This document shows, piece by piece, positions 1-7,370 of a stretch of 10,594 nt of DNA. Where the stretch lies: NCBI GenBank assembly GCA_015179045.1, contig WHUZ01000346.1, positions 1 to 10,594 of the forward strand, written 5' to 3'. This stretch comes from Kalaharituber pfeilii. Taxonomy: Eukaryota; Ascomycota; Pezizomycetes; Pezizales; Pezizaceae. The translations under genes and the position numbers were made by a program. Under the pieces are notes generated by a model. It was not told the origin of the DNA. It saw only the letters and a list, made by a program, of their open reading frames with translations, and did not search any database. Position 1 is the stretch's first letter; every line of letters starts with the position of its first letter.

Positions 1-440
1 AGCCTCTATATACTATTACTCTTACTCTCCTAACTTCTAAAACTTGACCCTATATTCTTCTACCTTCTAGAACTTAACTCTAGCAAAAAATTCTCTAAAA
101 TATTATACTTTTCTAAGTTCTTCCTATTTTCTGCCTTTCTTTTCTAATCCTTCTTTATATTACTCTATCTCTTAAAACTTTCTACGTAGTTCTCTTAACT
201 TCTGTATTAGAAAGTAAGATACTTTCTCATTTGTACTTCTCTATATCTGTACCTATCCAATTCTGCTACCCCTAGCTTCTTCAACTATCTAGCATACCTT
301 ACTCCCAGTATTATAATATAATAGAGTTTAATATTATTACTCTACTTTACTCTATAACCTTTCCTCCTCCAAAGCCCTTCACTTTTCTCTTCTTCTCTCT
401 CTATACCTTCACCCTGTAATATATACTACTTCTAATGGCC
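1..440 (-). pseudogene. C-terminal tail of the LINE ORF2, decayed
   Basis: Downstream of RNase H on the minus strand the sequence continues with the same purine-rich coding bias and no composition break up to the window edge. Weak matches to the usual Tad1 C-terminal region can be read: YYNTG near 335, where YYQLKTGH is expected, and a stretch near 165-240 ending KLRELRRKVL, where the QTREHLF...W segment is expected. Most cysteines of the expected zinc-binding cluster are not visible. This is a low-resolution call based mainly on position. Confidence 0.45.
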
Positions 441-720
441 ACCTTCTTCTTCTGTATTACTATCTCCTTCTTCACCTACTCTAAGCCACTCATCTGCTTT
501 CTTATTGCCTGCAATTCTAATATGAGCTTTTATCTATAATAGTTTTATATTTCTCTCTTTTTTTTTTCTTTTTACTACTATATTTACTACCTTTCTTATA
601 TCCTCTATTTTTCTCTTTCTCTCCCTACCTATCTTTTAAATTACTATAACAGCAGCTTCTGAATCTAGATAGATTAGAACTAAGACCTTCTCTAGTATAG
701 TACTTTCTAATACTCTTCTT
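440..720 (-). pseudogene. LINE RNase H domain, decayed
   Basis: The minus strand at 639-680 reads LIYLDSEAAV, matching the central RNase H motif (usually FSDSQAA) with its catalytic aspartate. In the same frame, 471-530 reads KAHIRIAGNKKADEWLRVGE, matching the last RNase H motif (usually W.PGH.GI.GNE.AD). The spacing of about 50 codons between them is right for the family. The domain removes template RNA during or after reverse transcription and is found in Tad1- and I-type LINEs. The histidine of the PGHxG motif is lost, which reads as HIRIAGN. I could not place the first motif (YTDGS) with confidence between 700 and 850. The same frame has stops upstream, so this is a relic. Confidence 0.78.
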
Positions 721-1649
721 ACCTTTCTTACTTTCCTATTAAAAACTATTACTGTTTTTTCTTACTATCTCTGCTACTACTATTGATCTTTCTCATATAC
801 TTACCTTTATCTTGCTATACTTAATTTTACTACTATCTAAAAAGAAGATAGCTCTTTGTCTTTCAGCCTCCTCAATTAAGGTCTTTTATTCCTCTTAGCA
901 TTCCTTTTTCCTTCTTAGTCTTTCTGCAGTTCCTTATCTCTACTATCTTATATCCTCCTTTTTATGAAATTTCCTCTCTCTCTTTTAAACAATATACCTA
1001 CTGGCTCTACTAGTAGTCTAATACTATTTTATACTTATCCTTCTCTGCTAGTGTCTACTATATACCCCAGTCTCTCTACTTTTTTCCCTCTTCCTCTTTC
1101 TTCTTATCTCTTATAAAGTTACTTATATAAAGCTTTATTAGCTTTAATAGTACTTCTACTTTCTAAATAATTATTCTTAGTTATATATTATCTAAGACTA
1201 TCTCTATGTCTTTTACTCTATAAACTGCATTTATCTCTTTCATTCTAGTACCTCTCTCCTCTTTAACTATTCTCTTTAAAACTATTGGCTACAATCACTC
1301 TATCTTCTTCTTTTATTCCTTCTAGCCTCTTTACTTGATTTTACTCTTTTACATTACTACTGCCCTTACCATTCCTATATATACTAGCTGCTACCTTTGC
1401 AGTAATATTTTCTAGTCCTAGTTTCTTAGTCCTGAGAGTGCCCCTACTAGCCTCTTTACTTTACTTAGTCTATTTTGCTAATATATATTAAAGGTCAGTC
1501 TCTTATCAAAAATGACTCCCAGCCACTTCAATATCTTCTCCTTCTTCTTCTACTTCTTCCTTACTACAAAAGTTATTATCTTCTACTTTAACTTTTCTAG
1601 TAGTATCTGATCTTCTTCTGCCATCTTTACTATTGCTATCTTCACTTTC

Positions 1650-2460
1650 TTCCTAAGCTATTCTATATCTTAGTACCTATACCAGTTTAGGATTATTACT
1701 ATTAGGTTATTGATATATAATAGCATTTCTACTTCTACTCCTATTACTACTCTTCTTAGTCTTTTTTTTATCTTTCTAATAGTAAAAGCCATAGAGATTA
1801 GAAAGATGATTCATAATAGTAATAATTCTTATAAAATGTCTATATTTGACCTGCTCTTTTATTTCTTCTTACCATTCTATTATATCCCAAACTTTCTACT
1901 TCCTATAAACTCCTCTAACTACCTCTATTTCTTTCTTACCCTCTTACTACCTCTCTTCTCAATCCTTTCCAGAACTACTTTCTTCCATATAATATTAAAG
2001 TTTTGTTTAATATCTACTATTACTTATGCTACTTTTTTCTCCCTATATAGGCACCTCTATACCTTTGTCACTGCCTTTACTATTGTCTGAATTGTATTCT
2101 TCCCTTCCATGCTTCTAGCTAGAGCCTGTAGAAGAGTTAGTCTTTTTTTTATAGCCTACTAGTTATAACTATCTCTCTAATCCTTCAAGTTTTAATATAA
2201 TTAATTAGATTAATTGACCTTTATGTTTTTACTATCTTAATATTCGTTCTTAGCTTCCATATTATAATAACTTTTATCTCTCTCTATTCTAGTAGGATTC
2301 TATTCTAGATCTAGTTTTTAGTGATTTCTCTTACTAACTTATCTTCTATAAGAGTCTTCAGAGTAGCTTTAATTAATTAGTATCCAATTCCATTAAGTTC
2401 TAGGATTGAATTATTTTTAGTACTCTTTAATACTGTAATAGCTCTTACTTCTCCTTCTAC
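1650..2460 (-). pseudogene. LINE reverse transcriptase domain, decayed
   Basis: This piece of ORF2 would have copied the element's RNA at a nicked target. It reads right to left across shifting frames. At 2380-2442 the minus strand gives KNNSILELNGIGY, matching the RT entry motif (usually K..SAPGPDGIGY). At 2048-2112 it gives SMEGKNTIQTIVKAVTKV, matching the region before motif A. At 2004-2030 comes VIVDIK, the motif A aspartate strand (usually LLDVKGAF). At 1690-1725 comes LLYINNLIVI, the catalytic motif C, where the expected YxDD or FxDD has become YINN. Both changes are D to N, caused by C to T on the plus strand, the direction RIP produces. Many stops intervene, so no protein is possible. 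The clade call rests on remembered family patterns and not on an alignment. Confidence 0.75.
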
Positions 2461-2668
2461 TTTCTTCCTCTTCCTCTTATCCCTTTCCTCTCTGCTTTTC
2501 CCTTTCTCTTCTTCTCTCCTACCTCTAACTTCTTCTCTTTCCTCCATATAAAATTTTTCTCTGCTAGTATACTTATCTTTTCTCTAACTCTTTCCAACTT
2601 CCTTCTCTCCTTATCTTTCAACCTTCTCCAACTCTCTTCTTTCCTTATCTTTTAATCTTCTCATTCTT
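2440..2668 (-). other. Polypurine tract from a decayed charged linker of the LINE
   Basis: On the plus strand this stretch is almost entirely C and T. On the minus strand it is an unbroken purine run with codons for K, R, E and G (for example KRKGK and RGRGRK). In Tad1-like ORF2 proteins the segment just before the reverse transcriptase is basic and highly charged, so the likely source is that linker. No endonuclease motif is visible. It would lie further upstream, past the element 2 insertion. Confidence 0.55.
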
Positions 2669-2878
2669 TGTGAGGAATAGATTAGGGCTGGGATCAAGAT
2701 ATAGGGTAGGTAGCACATACTAGAGAGACAGTAGGTACCAGGTCAGTAGTAGAGTTTATAGCAGGTAGAGACAGTCAGCACTATATAATATAGAGAGATA
2801 TATGCAGAATTATGTACAGGCTAAGTAAGAATATAAGTTGTTATGTAAGGAACATAGAGGGATGTAGGGATAAGCTTT

Positions 2879-2888
2879 CTTTATAAAG
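2879..2888 (-). promoter_or_regulatory. TATA box of the element 2 LTR
   Basis: CTTTATAAAG is a perfect palindrome, so it reads TATAAAG on the minus strand, the direction of element 2. It corresponds to the TATA box of the element 1 LTR at 3834-3840, and both lie about 212-216 bp before the LTR end. Transcription would start some tens of bases further left. Confidence 0.6.
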
Positions 2889-2990
2889 AGTTCAAGAATC
2901 TTAGCAGAAGAATATTCTAGATATAGGAGAATCAAATGAGTTCGAAAACTTAGCAGAAGAACAAACTAGTATGAGAGAAACTTTAAGCTA
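2888..2990. repeat. Imperfect direct repeat in the element 2 U3
   Basis: Two units of about 50 bp start with GAGTTC at 2888 and 2938. They share CTTAGCAGAAGAA at 2900-2912 and 2949-2961. A weaker third unit may follow near 2990 (GCAGGAGAACATTCT). They lie directly upstream of the TATA box as read on the minus strand, where enhancer-like repeats of LTR elements usually sit. Confidence 0.6.
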
Positions 2991-3240
2991 ATGCAGGAGA
3001 ACATTCTGTATAAATCATAGATACAAGAAAATATACAGGAACATATAGGCAGCAACTGGGATACAAGAGGCTGCTATATATAAGAACTCAGGGTCGGCGG
3101 CAAGGATTAGAGCTTTCAGGTACTGCCACTATATAACAGCTCAGTAGGAGTTCAAGCTGTGGCAGGGTTTCGGGGCCTTGGGTCTTATGTGTCATGTGTG
3201 GGAGGAGTATTTTAGCTATGATAGAAGTTAGTTTATTACA

Positions 3241-3627
3241 GTAGCCTTTCTTCTATTGGAAGAGTTCTAGTAAACTTTAAGATTAAGATACTAGAGTACT
3301 AGGTCTTTATATATACTACTTACCTCTGTGAGGGTCATAGTAGAAGTTTAGTAGAGTAGAAGTCATAGAAATGTTAGACTAACAAGAGAGCATTAGTATA
3401 CAACTCTGCAGGTTCCCAGATAGAGTAGTTGTAACTAGTCTAGTAAATAAGGTATTCCAGCTTGTTGTACCTTTAGTAGAAGTTAAGGATTTCTTTAACT
3501 TCATACTCCTCTTTGGCTTCAATAATGATAGGGGATGGTAGTTCTTAGGTCTGGCCAAGAAGGAGATTAGTAGTAACAGGTTCAAGTAGAGAGGCATAAA
3601 ATATAGAATAAACCTTCATTGAAGGAG
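3241..3627 (-). pseudogene. Chromovirus integrase tail and chromodomain (element 2), decayed
   Basis: The minus strand reads MKVYSIFYASLLEPV near 3550-3617 (usually KVHPVFHVSLLEP, the end of the integrase GPY/F module). It is followed by IIIEAKEEYEVKEILN at about 3480-3530 and NKLEYLIY, then WEPAEL near 3405-3425. These are the first strand, the middle and the helix entry of a chromodomain, the module that steers chromovirus integration toward marked histone tails. In-frame stops fall after ILNFY and after LEYLIY. One cage tryptophan position is lost and the WEP tryptophan is kept. The piece aligns along its length with element 1 at 4414-4813 but is more AT-rich and more damaged. It ends at the LTR start at 3240. 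Confidence 0.75.
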
Positions 3628-3833
3628 TGTAATGAACAGGTCCGGGTCAGGGTACAGGATCTGGGTATGGGGTAGGCGGCGGGTGCTGAGGCGAGGTCAC
3701 AGTGGAGGCGGAGGCAGAGGCGGTCGCGACTATGAGATATCGAGACATAGATGTATTAAAAGGCTAGATACAGAACTTGAGTAGGAAACAAGTTATTGCG
3801 TGGAGAAGCAAGAGGAAGGAGGGAGGAGGGCCT

Positions 3834-3840
3834 CTTTATA
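3834..3840 (-). promoter_or_regulatory. TATA box of the element 1 LTR
   Basis: The minus strand reads TATAAAG at this place, within TTTTCTATAAAGAGGCCC, followed by a pyrimidine-rich stretch, a layout common at LTR transcription starts. It is 573 bp from the LTR start and about 212 bp from its end, matching element 2 on the downstream side. Confidence 0.6.
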
Positions 3841-3870
3841 GAAAACCCTCAGTGGAAAATCCAGACAATA

Positions 3871-3894
3871 AGCAAACAAGCAAACAAGCAAACA
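3871..3894. repeat. 8-bp tandem repeat, three copies
   Basis: AGCAAACA occurs three times in direct succession with no change, followed by a partial unit. It lies in the element 1 U3, just upstream of the TATA box in the minus-strand sense. Confidence 0.85.
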
Positions 3895-3897
3895 AAC

Positions 3898-3985
3898 GAA
3901 GTACATGGAAAACCGAGAAGCAACTAGAAGTTCATGGAAAACAAAGGAAATGACAGGAAGTACATGGGTGACCAAGGAATGACTG
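3898..3985. repeat. 29-30-bp tandem repeat, three copies
   Basis: Three adjacent imperfect units start GAAGTACATGG, GAAGTTCATGG and GAAGTACATGG at 3898, 3927 and 3957. Each continues with an A- and G-rich half. They lie in the element 1 U3 beside the 8-bp array. Element 2 has no obvious counterpart. Confidence 0.8.
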
Positions 3986-4036
3986 GAAGCAGGAAGAAGC
4001 ATCAAGAATATCCGGGAATAAGCTCGGCGATACCTG

Positions 4037-4151
4037 TTTCCAGCAGATTCTATGGCTTTCCGGCAGAGTCTATGGCTTCCGGCAGAGTCTATGGCTTCTG
4101 GCAGGTGCTATGGCTTTCTGGTGGGTTCTGCAGGTTTCCGGCAGGTTCTGG
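4037..4151. repeat. 19-20-bp tandem repeat, about six copies
   Basis: Units of the form TTTCCGGCAGAGTCTATGGC start at 4037, 4057, 4077, 4096, 4115 and 4135. Units 2 and 3 are almost identical, and units 5 and 6 are diverged or partial. A shorter echo (TTCTAGCAGG twice) follows at 4164-4183. The array lies in the element 1 U3 and accounts for part of its extra length compared with element 2. Confidence 0.8.
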
Positions 4152-4413
4152 GGATCCAGGTTCTTCTAGCAGGTTCTAGCAGGTTCTTTGGTTCGGGTTG
4201 TTAAGCAATGACCGGGATGCTGGCGGCCATGTTGCTTAAGTGTGCTCACAGGTACAGGGATATATATATCGGAGTGCTAGAAGGAGTGCGGCGAATTACA
4301 AGGGTGTCAGGGTCAGCTGCACGTGTACGAGTACTAGCGAGTAGTATGTTGGTTGCCAGTATAGGACCGGAGCTGGAGGGTCTGGGGTGAGGGGTCTGGG
4401 TTGGATTGTTACA

Positions 4414-4430
4414 GTAGCCTCCCTTCTAGG
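4414..4430 (-). promoter_or_regulatory. Polypurine tract of element 1
   Basis: The minus strand reads CCTAGAAGGGAGGCTAC directly before the LTR start. This purine-rich run is the expected primer site for plus-strand DNA synthesis. Element 2 has the matching AGAAGAAAGGCTAC at 3241-3254. The four bases next to the LTR are not all purines, which is shared by both copies. Confidence 0.6.
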
Positions 4431-5582
4431 GGGAGAGCTCCAGCGATTCTCAAGGTCAGATTGCTGCTGATCATCATCATCAGGAATAATGATTGGGTCA
4501 GTCCTAGTTCCACTCATTTTGGCAGGGTACGGGGTCTTGGTTTTGAGGGGTGGGAGTTGTGGAAATGCCAGACTAGTAGCGGGGTATTGATGCACAGCTC
4601 AGCAGGTTCCTAGGTGGGCTGGTCGTAACCAAGCTAACGAACGAGGTACTCGAGTTTGTTGTGGCATTTCTGGGAGTCTAGGATTTCTTCGACCTCATAC
4701 TCTTCTTCTTCCTCAATGATGACAGGAGGCGGTGGAGGAGATGTTTGGCCGCGAAGAGGGTCCATAGCGACGGGTTTAAGTAGAAAGGTATGGAAGACTG
4801 GGTGTACCTTCATGGAGGTGGGAAGCTTGAGTCTATAGGCATGAGAGGAAATTTTTTCTTGGATCTCAAACTTCCCTAGTCTCTTATGATCAAGCTTTCC
4901 AGAAGGTCGGGTTGTATGCAGATTTTACTGTAGGAGCCATATCTTGTCTCCAATATCATACTTGGGTGCAGGGAGTTGGTGCAGGTCAGAATTTTCTGCC
5001 TATATTACTTGTGCCCACTTAATCTCGGCGCACAGGTACTCTTCAAGCGCTTGCAAGCGATCGGCATAGTCTTGTAGGATTGTGGGATTGGGCAGTTTGA
5101 TATCCGGCTTGGCTAGCAGGGTATAGCGGAGGTAGTAGCCGTAATTGGCAAAGAACGGGGTTACTCCAGTAGTAGAGGACAGAGTATTGTTGTATGCGAA
5201 CTCGGCCAAGGTGATAAGTTCAGACCAATTGTCTTGTTGATAGTTGCAGTATCCTCATAAATATTGTTCAAGGATTGCCTTGACTCGTTCCATCTGGCCA
5301 TCGGTCTGAGGGTGGAAGCTGGTAGAAAGTTTTTGCTAGATGCCGAGAAGCTTGCAGAGGGTTCTGGAAAATTCGGAAGTAAACTGGGTCCCCCTGTCAG
5401 AGACAATGGATCCGGGTAACCCATGTAACCTAAAAATGCAGTCGAAAAATAACTGGGCTGTATCCTTGGAGTTGACGTCAGAGCGAGTAGGGATATAATA
5501 TACCATTTTGGTAAGGCAGTCTACGACGACTAGGATTGCATTTTTTCCATTTGATTCAGGCAGCCCAGTGATGAAGTCTATT
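4414..5582 (-). pseudogene. Chromovirus integrase core, C-terminus and chromodomain (element 1)
   Basis: This is the 3' end of pol, the part that inserts the cDNA. The integrase core keeps all three catalytic residues in one frame: D at 5519-5521 (in VVVDCLTKM), D at 5396-5398 (in IVSDRGTQFTS) and E at 5288-5290 (in TDGQMERV), spaced 40 and 35 residues apart as in Gypsy elements. AEFAYNN and PFFANYGY follow near 5140-5209, the GPY/F-type module near 4830-4900 (KLDHKRLG), then the chromodomain (YEVEEILDS, NKLEYLVR, EPAEL) at about 4590-4710. Six in-frame stops lie at 5336, 5255, 5000, 4925, 4634 and 4610 (left-most bases), with no frameshift until after the chromodomain. The acidic tail near 4450-4500 (PDDDDQQQ) is in another frame. 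The integrase is cut upstream by the element 3 LTR. Confidence 0.88.
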
Positions 5583-6032
5583 TGTTACAGGCATAATTGT
5601 TCTCATGCTATAACACCGTCTTGTTAAAGTGTCGTCGAAAGGTACTACCAACTATAAGGCCTATTAGTCGAGTGTTTAGCTAACCCGATACTAGTCAGGC
5701 TAGTGGTAGTGGAGCTTTCTCGGTTAAGAAGTAAGCAGCTACTAAGATTAGTAATCTTGGTTACTGACTCTTCTGATAGTTCCTGTTGTACTAATTCTTT
5801 ACTTGTACAATAACCTTTGATATTGGTCTCTGTATAGCAATCAGAGTTATGATGGTATTTTTAGATAGAGGCTTGCATTAGTGGTTTCAAGTTCTCGTAT
5901 TTGTTGTTCTAGAATTTATTGTAAGGGTTGGTCAAGAAGAAAGGCTGTCACTTGGCATTTTTCAGGGTCCGGCTTGATCCCCGGAATCCTTTCAAGCTGA
6001 ATTTGTTAGCAGCTTTGAAGAACTATATTTTG

Positions 6033-6040
6033 TATAAATA
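6033..6040 (+). promoter_or_regulatory. TATA box of the element 3 LTR
   Basis: TATAAATA lies in the LTR about 45-55 bases before the predicted transcript start at about 6085-6087. The spacing suits a fungal core promoter. The start itself is inferred from the self-priming complement and not from any transcript. Confidence 0.65.
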
Positions 6041-6086
6041 GAAGCCTGACCCACCGAAGTTAGAAGAGCAAGGACCGGAACTCAAC

Positions 6087-6099
6087 CCTAACAAATATA
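6087..6099 (+). promoter_or_regulatory. Putative self-primer at the start of the element 3 transcript
   Basis: CCTAACAAATATA is the exact reverse complement of 6211-6223. In Tf1 the first bases of the RNA fold back onto the primer-binding site, are cut by RNase H and prime reverse transcription. The position here, about 50 bases after the TATA box and within the LTR, fits the 5' end of such a transcript. The role is inferred, whereas the complementarity is seen directly. Confidence 0.6.
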
Positions 6100-6210
6100 A
6101 AGCTTTCTTACTACCTTAACTACTTTATTTTCCGTAACTTATGTTTAATTATATTTTATGACGCAATTAGTTATTTAGTAAACGGCTTACTCCAACGTAC
6201 CCCATAACAC

Positions 6211-6223
6211 TATATTTGTTAGG
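6211..6223 (+). promoter_or_regulatory. Putative primer-binding site of element 3 (self-priming type)
   Basis: TATATTTGTTAGG begins one base after the LTR end at 6209, where a primer-binding site must lie. It does not look like the usual complement of the initiator tRNA 3' end (TGGTA...), but it pairs perfectly over 13 bases with 6087-6099. Confidence 0.6.
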
Positions 6224-7370
6224 CTTTGTTTCGCCTTCTCACAAAACTCCAACCACAAGGTCCGGATATGACCTCCCGGAACCCCTAAGATTCCTGAGTG
6301 CTGGCAACAAGCTACTCGTCTGGCGGTCAACCAGAGAGGCGGAATCTGAACATAATGATGAGCCAGCTCAGTCGGCGCTCACCACAACCCCTAGACCAAG
6401 ATTGAGAGCACGAATGAAGTCCTACTCCCAAAAGCTCCGTATCGAAGACGCCCGCGAGCTGAAATGGATTGAAGTCCAACAGAATAGATTAAACTTCCTA
6501 GTCTTAGGAAGACAAGAGAAGCTCGCCCTTCTTATTTCCATACTATCAAGCAGTAGCCCCTAGGTACGTAAACTCGCTAATAGCTCAATTCTCATTATGG
6601 CATGGGAACTATGTATGCAGTTAAAGCAGAATATTGCCGACGAACTCGAAAAAGCCCGAAAGGGACCAGCACCTCTTCTTCAGTCCCTACCTGTTGAGAA
6701 GGACGTTGATAAAAAAATAAGGAACTAGAGGCCAAGTTTCTGCAGCAGCAATTCATCAGCCTTCAGGAGCAGCTTAAGCAGGATACCAAAAAGTATACTC
6801 AGCAGTACGAGGCACGACTCAAGGCTGAAGCTGAAGAATGGGCCAACAAACTCCAAACCAGCTAGCGCAGGAGAAGGCAGACCAGATACTTCGAGAAGGC
6901 CTACAAGACAGGATCAAGACCCTCGAAGCAAACTTACCTCCTACGTACCCATCATCATGAGCTTCATCGCCTGCAAGGACTATTCTCTCAATCAGGTCAC
7001 TTACTCCTGCACCTCCTCCTCTACCCCACGAAAAGCCACTCAGAAGGCCAGACCATGGCCCTTGTTCCAATCCATGCCAGATCCTAGCCATTACGTTCTA
7101 TTCGCCCATCTCCCAACTCCCAAAACCTGGGATGGAAACCTAAAGACACTAGCCAAGGGGAAACAAGAGGAAGAGAGATGATGATAAGAAGGGAGACTCT
7201 AAGGAAGTCCGGAAGGCCAAAACGGAGAAGAAAGAGGGAGTGGCAGAGATACAAGTATGGAGCCTAGCCTCCCGAATCACCACTCTTGACGAATCTGAAT
7301 CAGAAAACTAGACAGCCAGATCTTAGCCAACGAAGTATCTGCTCCTCCTCCTAATCCTCCAGTTGGCCTC
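6224..7370 (+). pseudogene. Gag-like region of element 3, broken
   Basis: This lies between primer site and protease, where gag belongs, and would encode the virus-like particle shell. A frame is open from about 6216 to 6561 (charged, Arg/Glu-rich, with no ATG near its start; the first in-frame ATG is at 6414). A second piece at 6719-6862, in another frame, is rich in Q, E, K and L (KELEAKFLQQQ...LKAEAEEWANKL) and looks like a coiled coil, as in the N-terminal part of several Tf1/sushi Gag proteins. A third frame is open at 6957-7181 and ends PTPKTWDGNLKTL, which resembles the entry of a capsid domain (FDGN). A Lys/Glu-rich linker follows directly. I find no capsid body and no CCHC zinc knuckle. 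Identification rests mainly on position. Confidence 0.6.

Larger units (their letters stand above)
1..2668 (-). mobile_element. RIP-degraded Tad1-like LINE retrotransposon, 3' half
   Basis: This is the remains of a non-LTR retrotransposon ORF2 read on the minus strand. From right to left I see a basic, charged linker, reverse transcriptase, RNase H and a C-terminal tail, which is the domain order of fungal Tad1-clade LINEs. The plus strand is almost pure pyrimidine plus A because the coding strand was purine-rich. CpG is nearly absent (I noticed it at about 185 and 2245), CpA and TpG are scarce and TpA is abundant, which fits RIP. Stops occur in every frame. The 5' side ends abruptly at 2668 where the element 2 LTR begins, and the 3' end lies beyond the left edge. 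No poly-A or simple-repeat tail is visible. Confidence 0.8.
2669..3240 (-). repeat. 3' LTR of element 2
   Basis: On the minus strand the LTR starts TGTAATAAAC at 3240, directly after a purine-rich tract, and ends CCTCACA at 2669, giving the usual TG...CA ends. The start aligns with element 1's LTR start (TGTAACAATC, also preceded by AGG-CTAC). From TATA box to end it is about 216 bp, against about 212 bp in element 1, with visible similarity up to the terminus. U3 is about 355 bp, much shorter than element 1's. The end at 2669 is supported by the composition break and by this alignment. The matching 5' LTR is not in the window. Confidence 0.75.
2669..3627 (-). mobile_element. Element 2: Ty3/Gypsy chromovirus, 3' end
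   Basis: This is the 3' portion of an LTR retrotransposon on the minus strand: 387 bp of integrase tail and chromodomain (3241-3627), then a 572-bp LTR (2669-3240). The coding part and the post-TATA part of the LTR are recognisably homologous to those of element 1 next door, so the two are related families or subfamilies. The left end makes a sharp switch to the pyrimidine-rich LINE at 2668. The right end stops exactly at the LTR terminus of element 1, so the rest of element 2 should lie beyond element 1, outside the window. Confidence 0.8.
3628..4413 (-). repeat. 3' LTR of element 1
   Basis: On the minus strand it starts TGTAACAATC at 4413 and ends GTTCATTACA at 3628, so the ends are TGTAA...TTACA, a 5-bp inverted repeat. 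The flank at the start is the purine tract CTAGAAGGGAGGCTAC. A TATA box lies at 3834-3840. U3 is about 570 bp and holds three sets of tandem repeats. The GC content is normal and CpGs are present, unlike the LINE, so this copy has been little affected by RIP. Small open frames inside it are chance frames. Confidence 0.85.
3628..5582 (-). mobile_element. Element 1: Ty3/Gypsy chromovirus, 3' part
   Basis: This is an LTR retrotransposon fragment on the minus strand with the integrase core and C-terminus, the chromodomain, a purine-rich tract and a 786-bp 3' LTR. It is inserted in element 2 in the same orientation: element 2's coding homology stops at 3627 and element 1's LTR terminus starts at 3628. 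Its upstream pol is cut at 5582 by element 3. The missing part (zinc finger of integrase, RNase H, RT, protease, gag, 5' LTR) should continue past the far LTR of element 3, outside the window. Confidence 0.85.
5583..6209 (+). repeat. 5' LTR of element 3
   Basis: It starts TGTTACAGGC, directly at the point where the element 1 integrase reading stops, and ends CCCATAACA at 6209, so the ends are TGTTA...TAACA. It is about 627 bp. A TATA box is at 6033-6040. A second possible end (CCCTAACA at 6093) would give 511 bp. I prefer 6209 because the primer-site complement then follows after one base. A 7+1+7 palindrome (AAGATTA-G-TAATCTT) sits at 5744-5758 in U3. No other gene is seen in it. Confidence 0.75.

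Noticed and set aside
1710..2090. Plus-strand 126-codon frame rich in F, L, S, T and Y, resembling a membrane protein
   Set aside because: It is the antisense of the LINE reverse transcriptase. The hydrophobic look comes from the pyrimidine-rich complement of a purine-rich coding strand, and the real motifs lie on the minus strand.
3379..3597. Minus-strand 72-codon frame
   Set aside because: It is a shifted frame over the element 2 chromodomain end. The conserved chromodomain residues read in another frame.
3793..4179. Short frames on both strands (3793-4005 minus, 3934-4179 plus)
   Set aside because: Both lie inside the element 1 LTR over tandem repeats and show no domain. They are chance frames.
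5744..5758. Palindrome AAGATTA-G-TAATCTT as a terminator or operator
   Set aside because: It is a short, AT-rich palindrome in a eukaryotic U3 with no nearby context. It is of a kind expected by chance and has no supported role.
6087..6223. A 137-bp MITE with 13-bp terminal inverted repeats
   Set aside because: The repeat could look like a small DNA transposon, but no target duplication flanks it. One arm sits at the LTR end and the other after the TATA box, so self-priming explains it better.
6819..7091. Minus-strand 90-codon frame opposite gag
   Set aside because: It has no motif and lies antisense to the gag-like region of element 3. It is a shadow.
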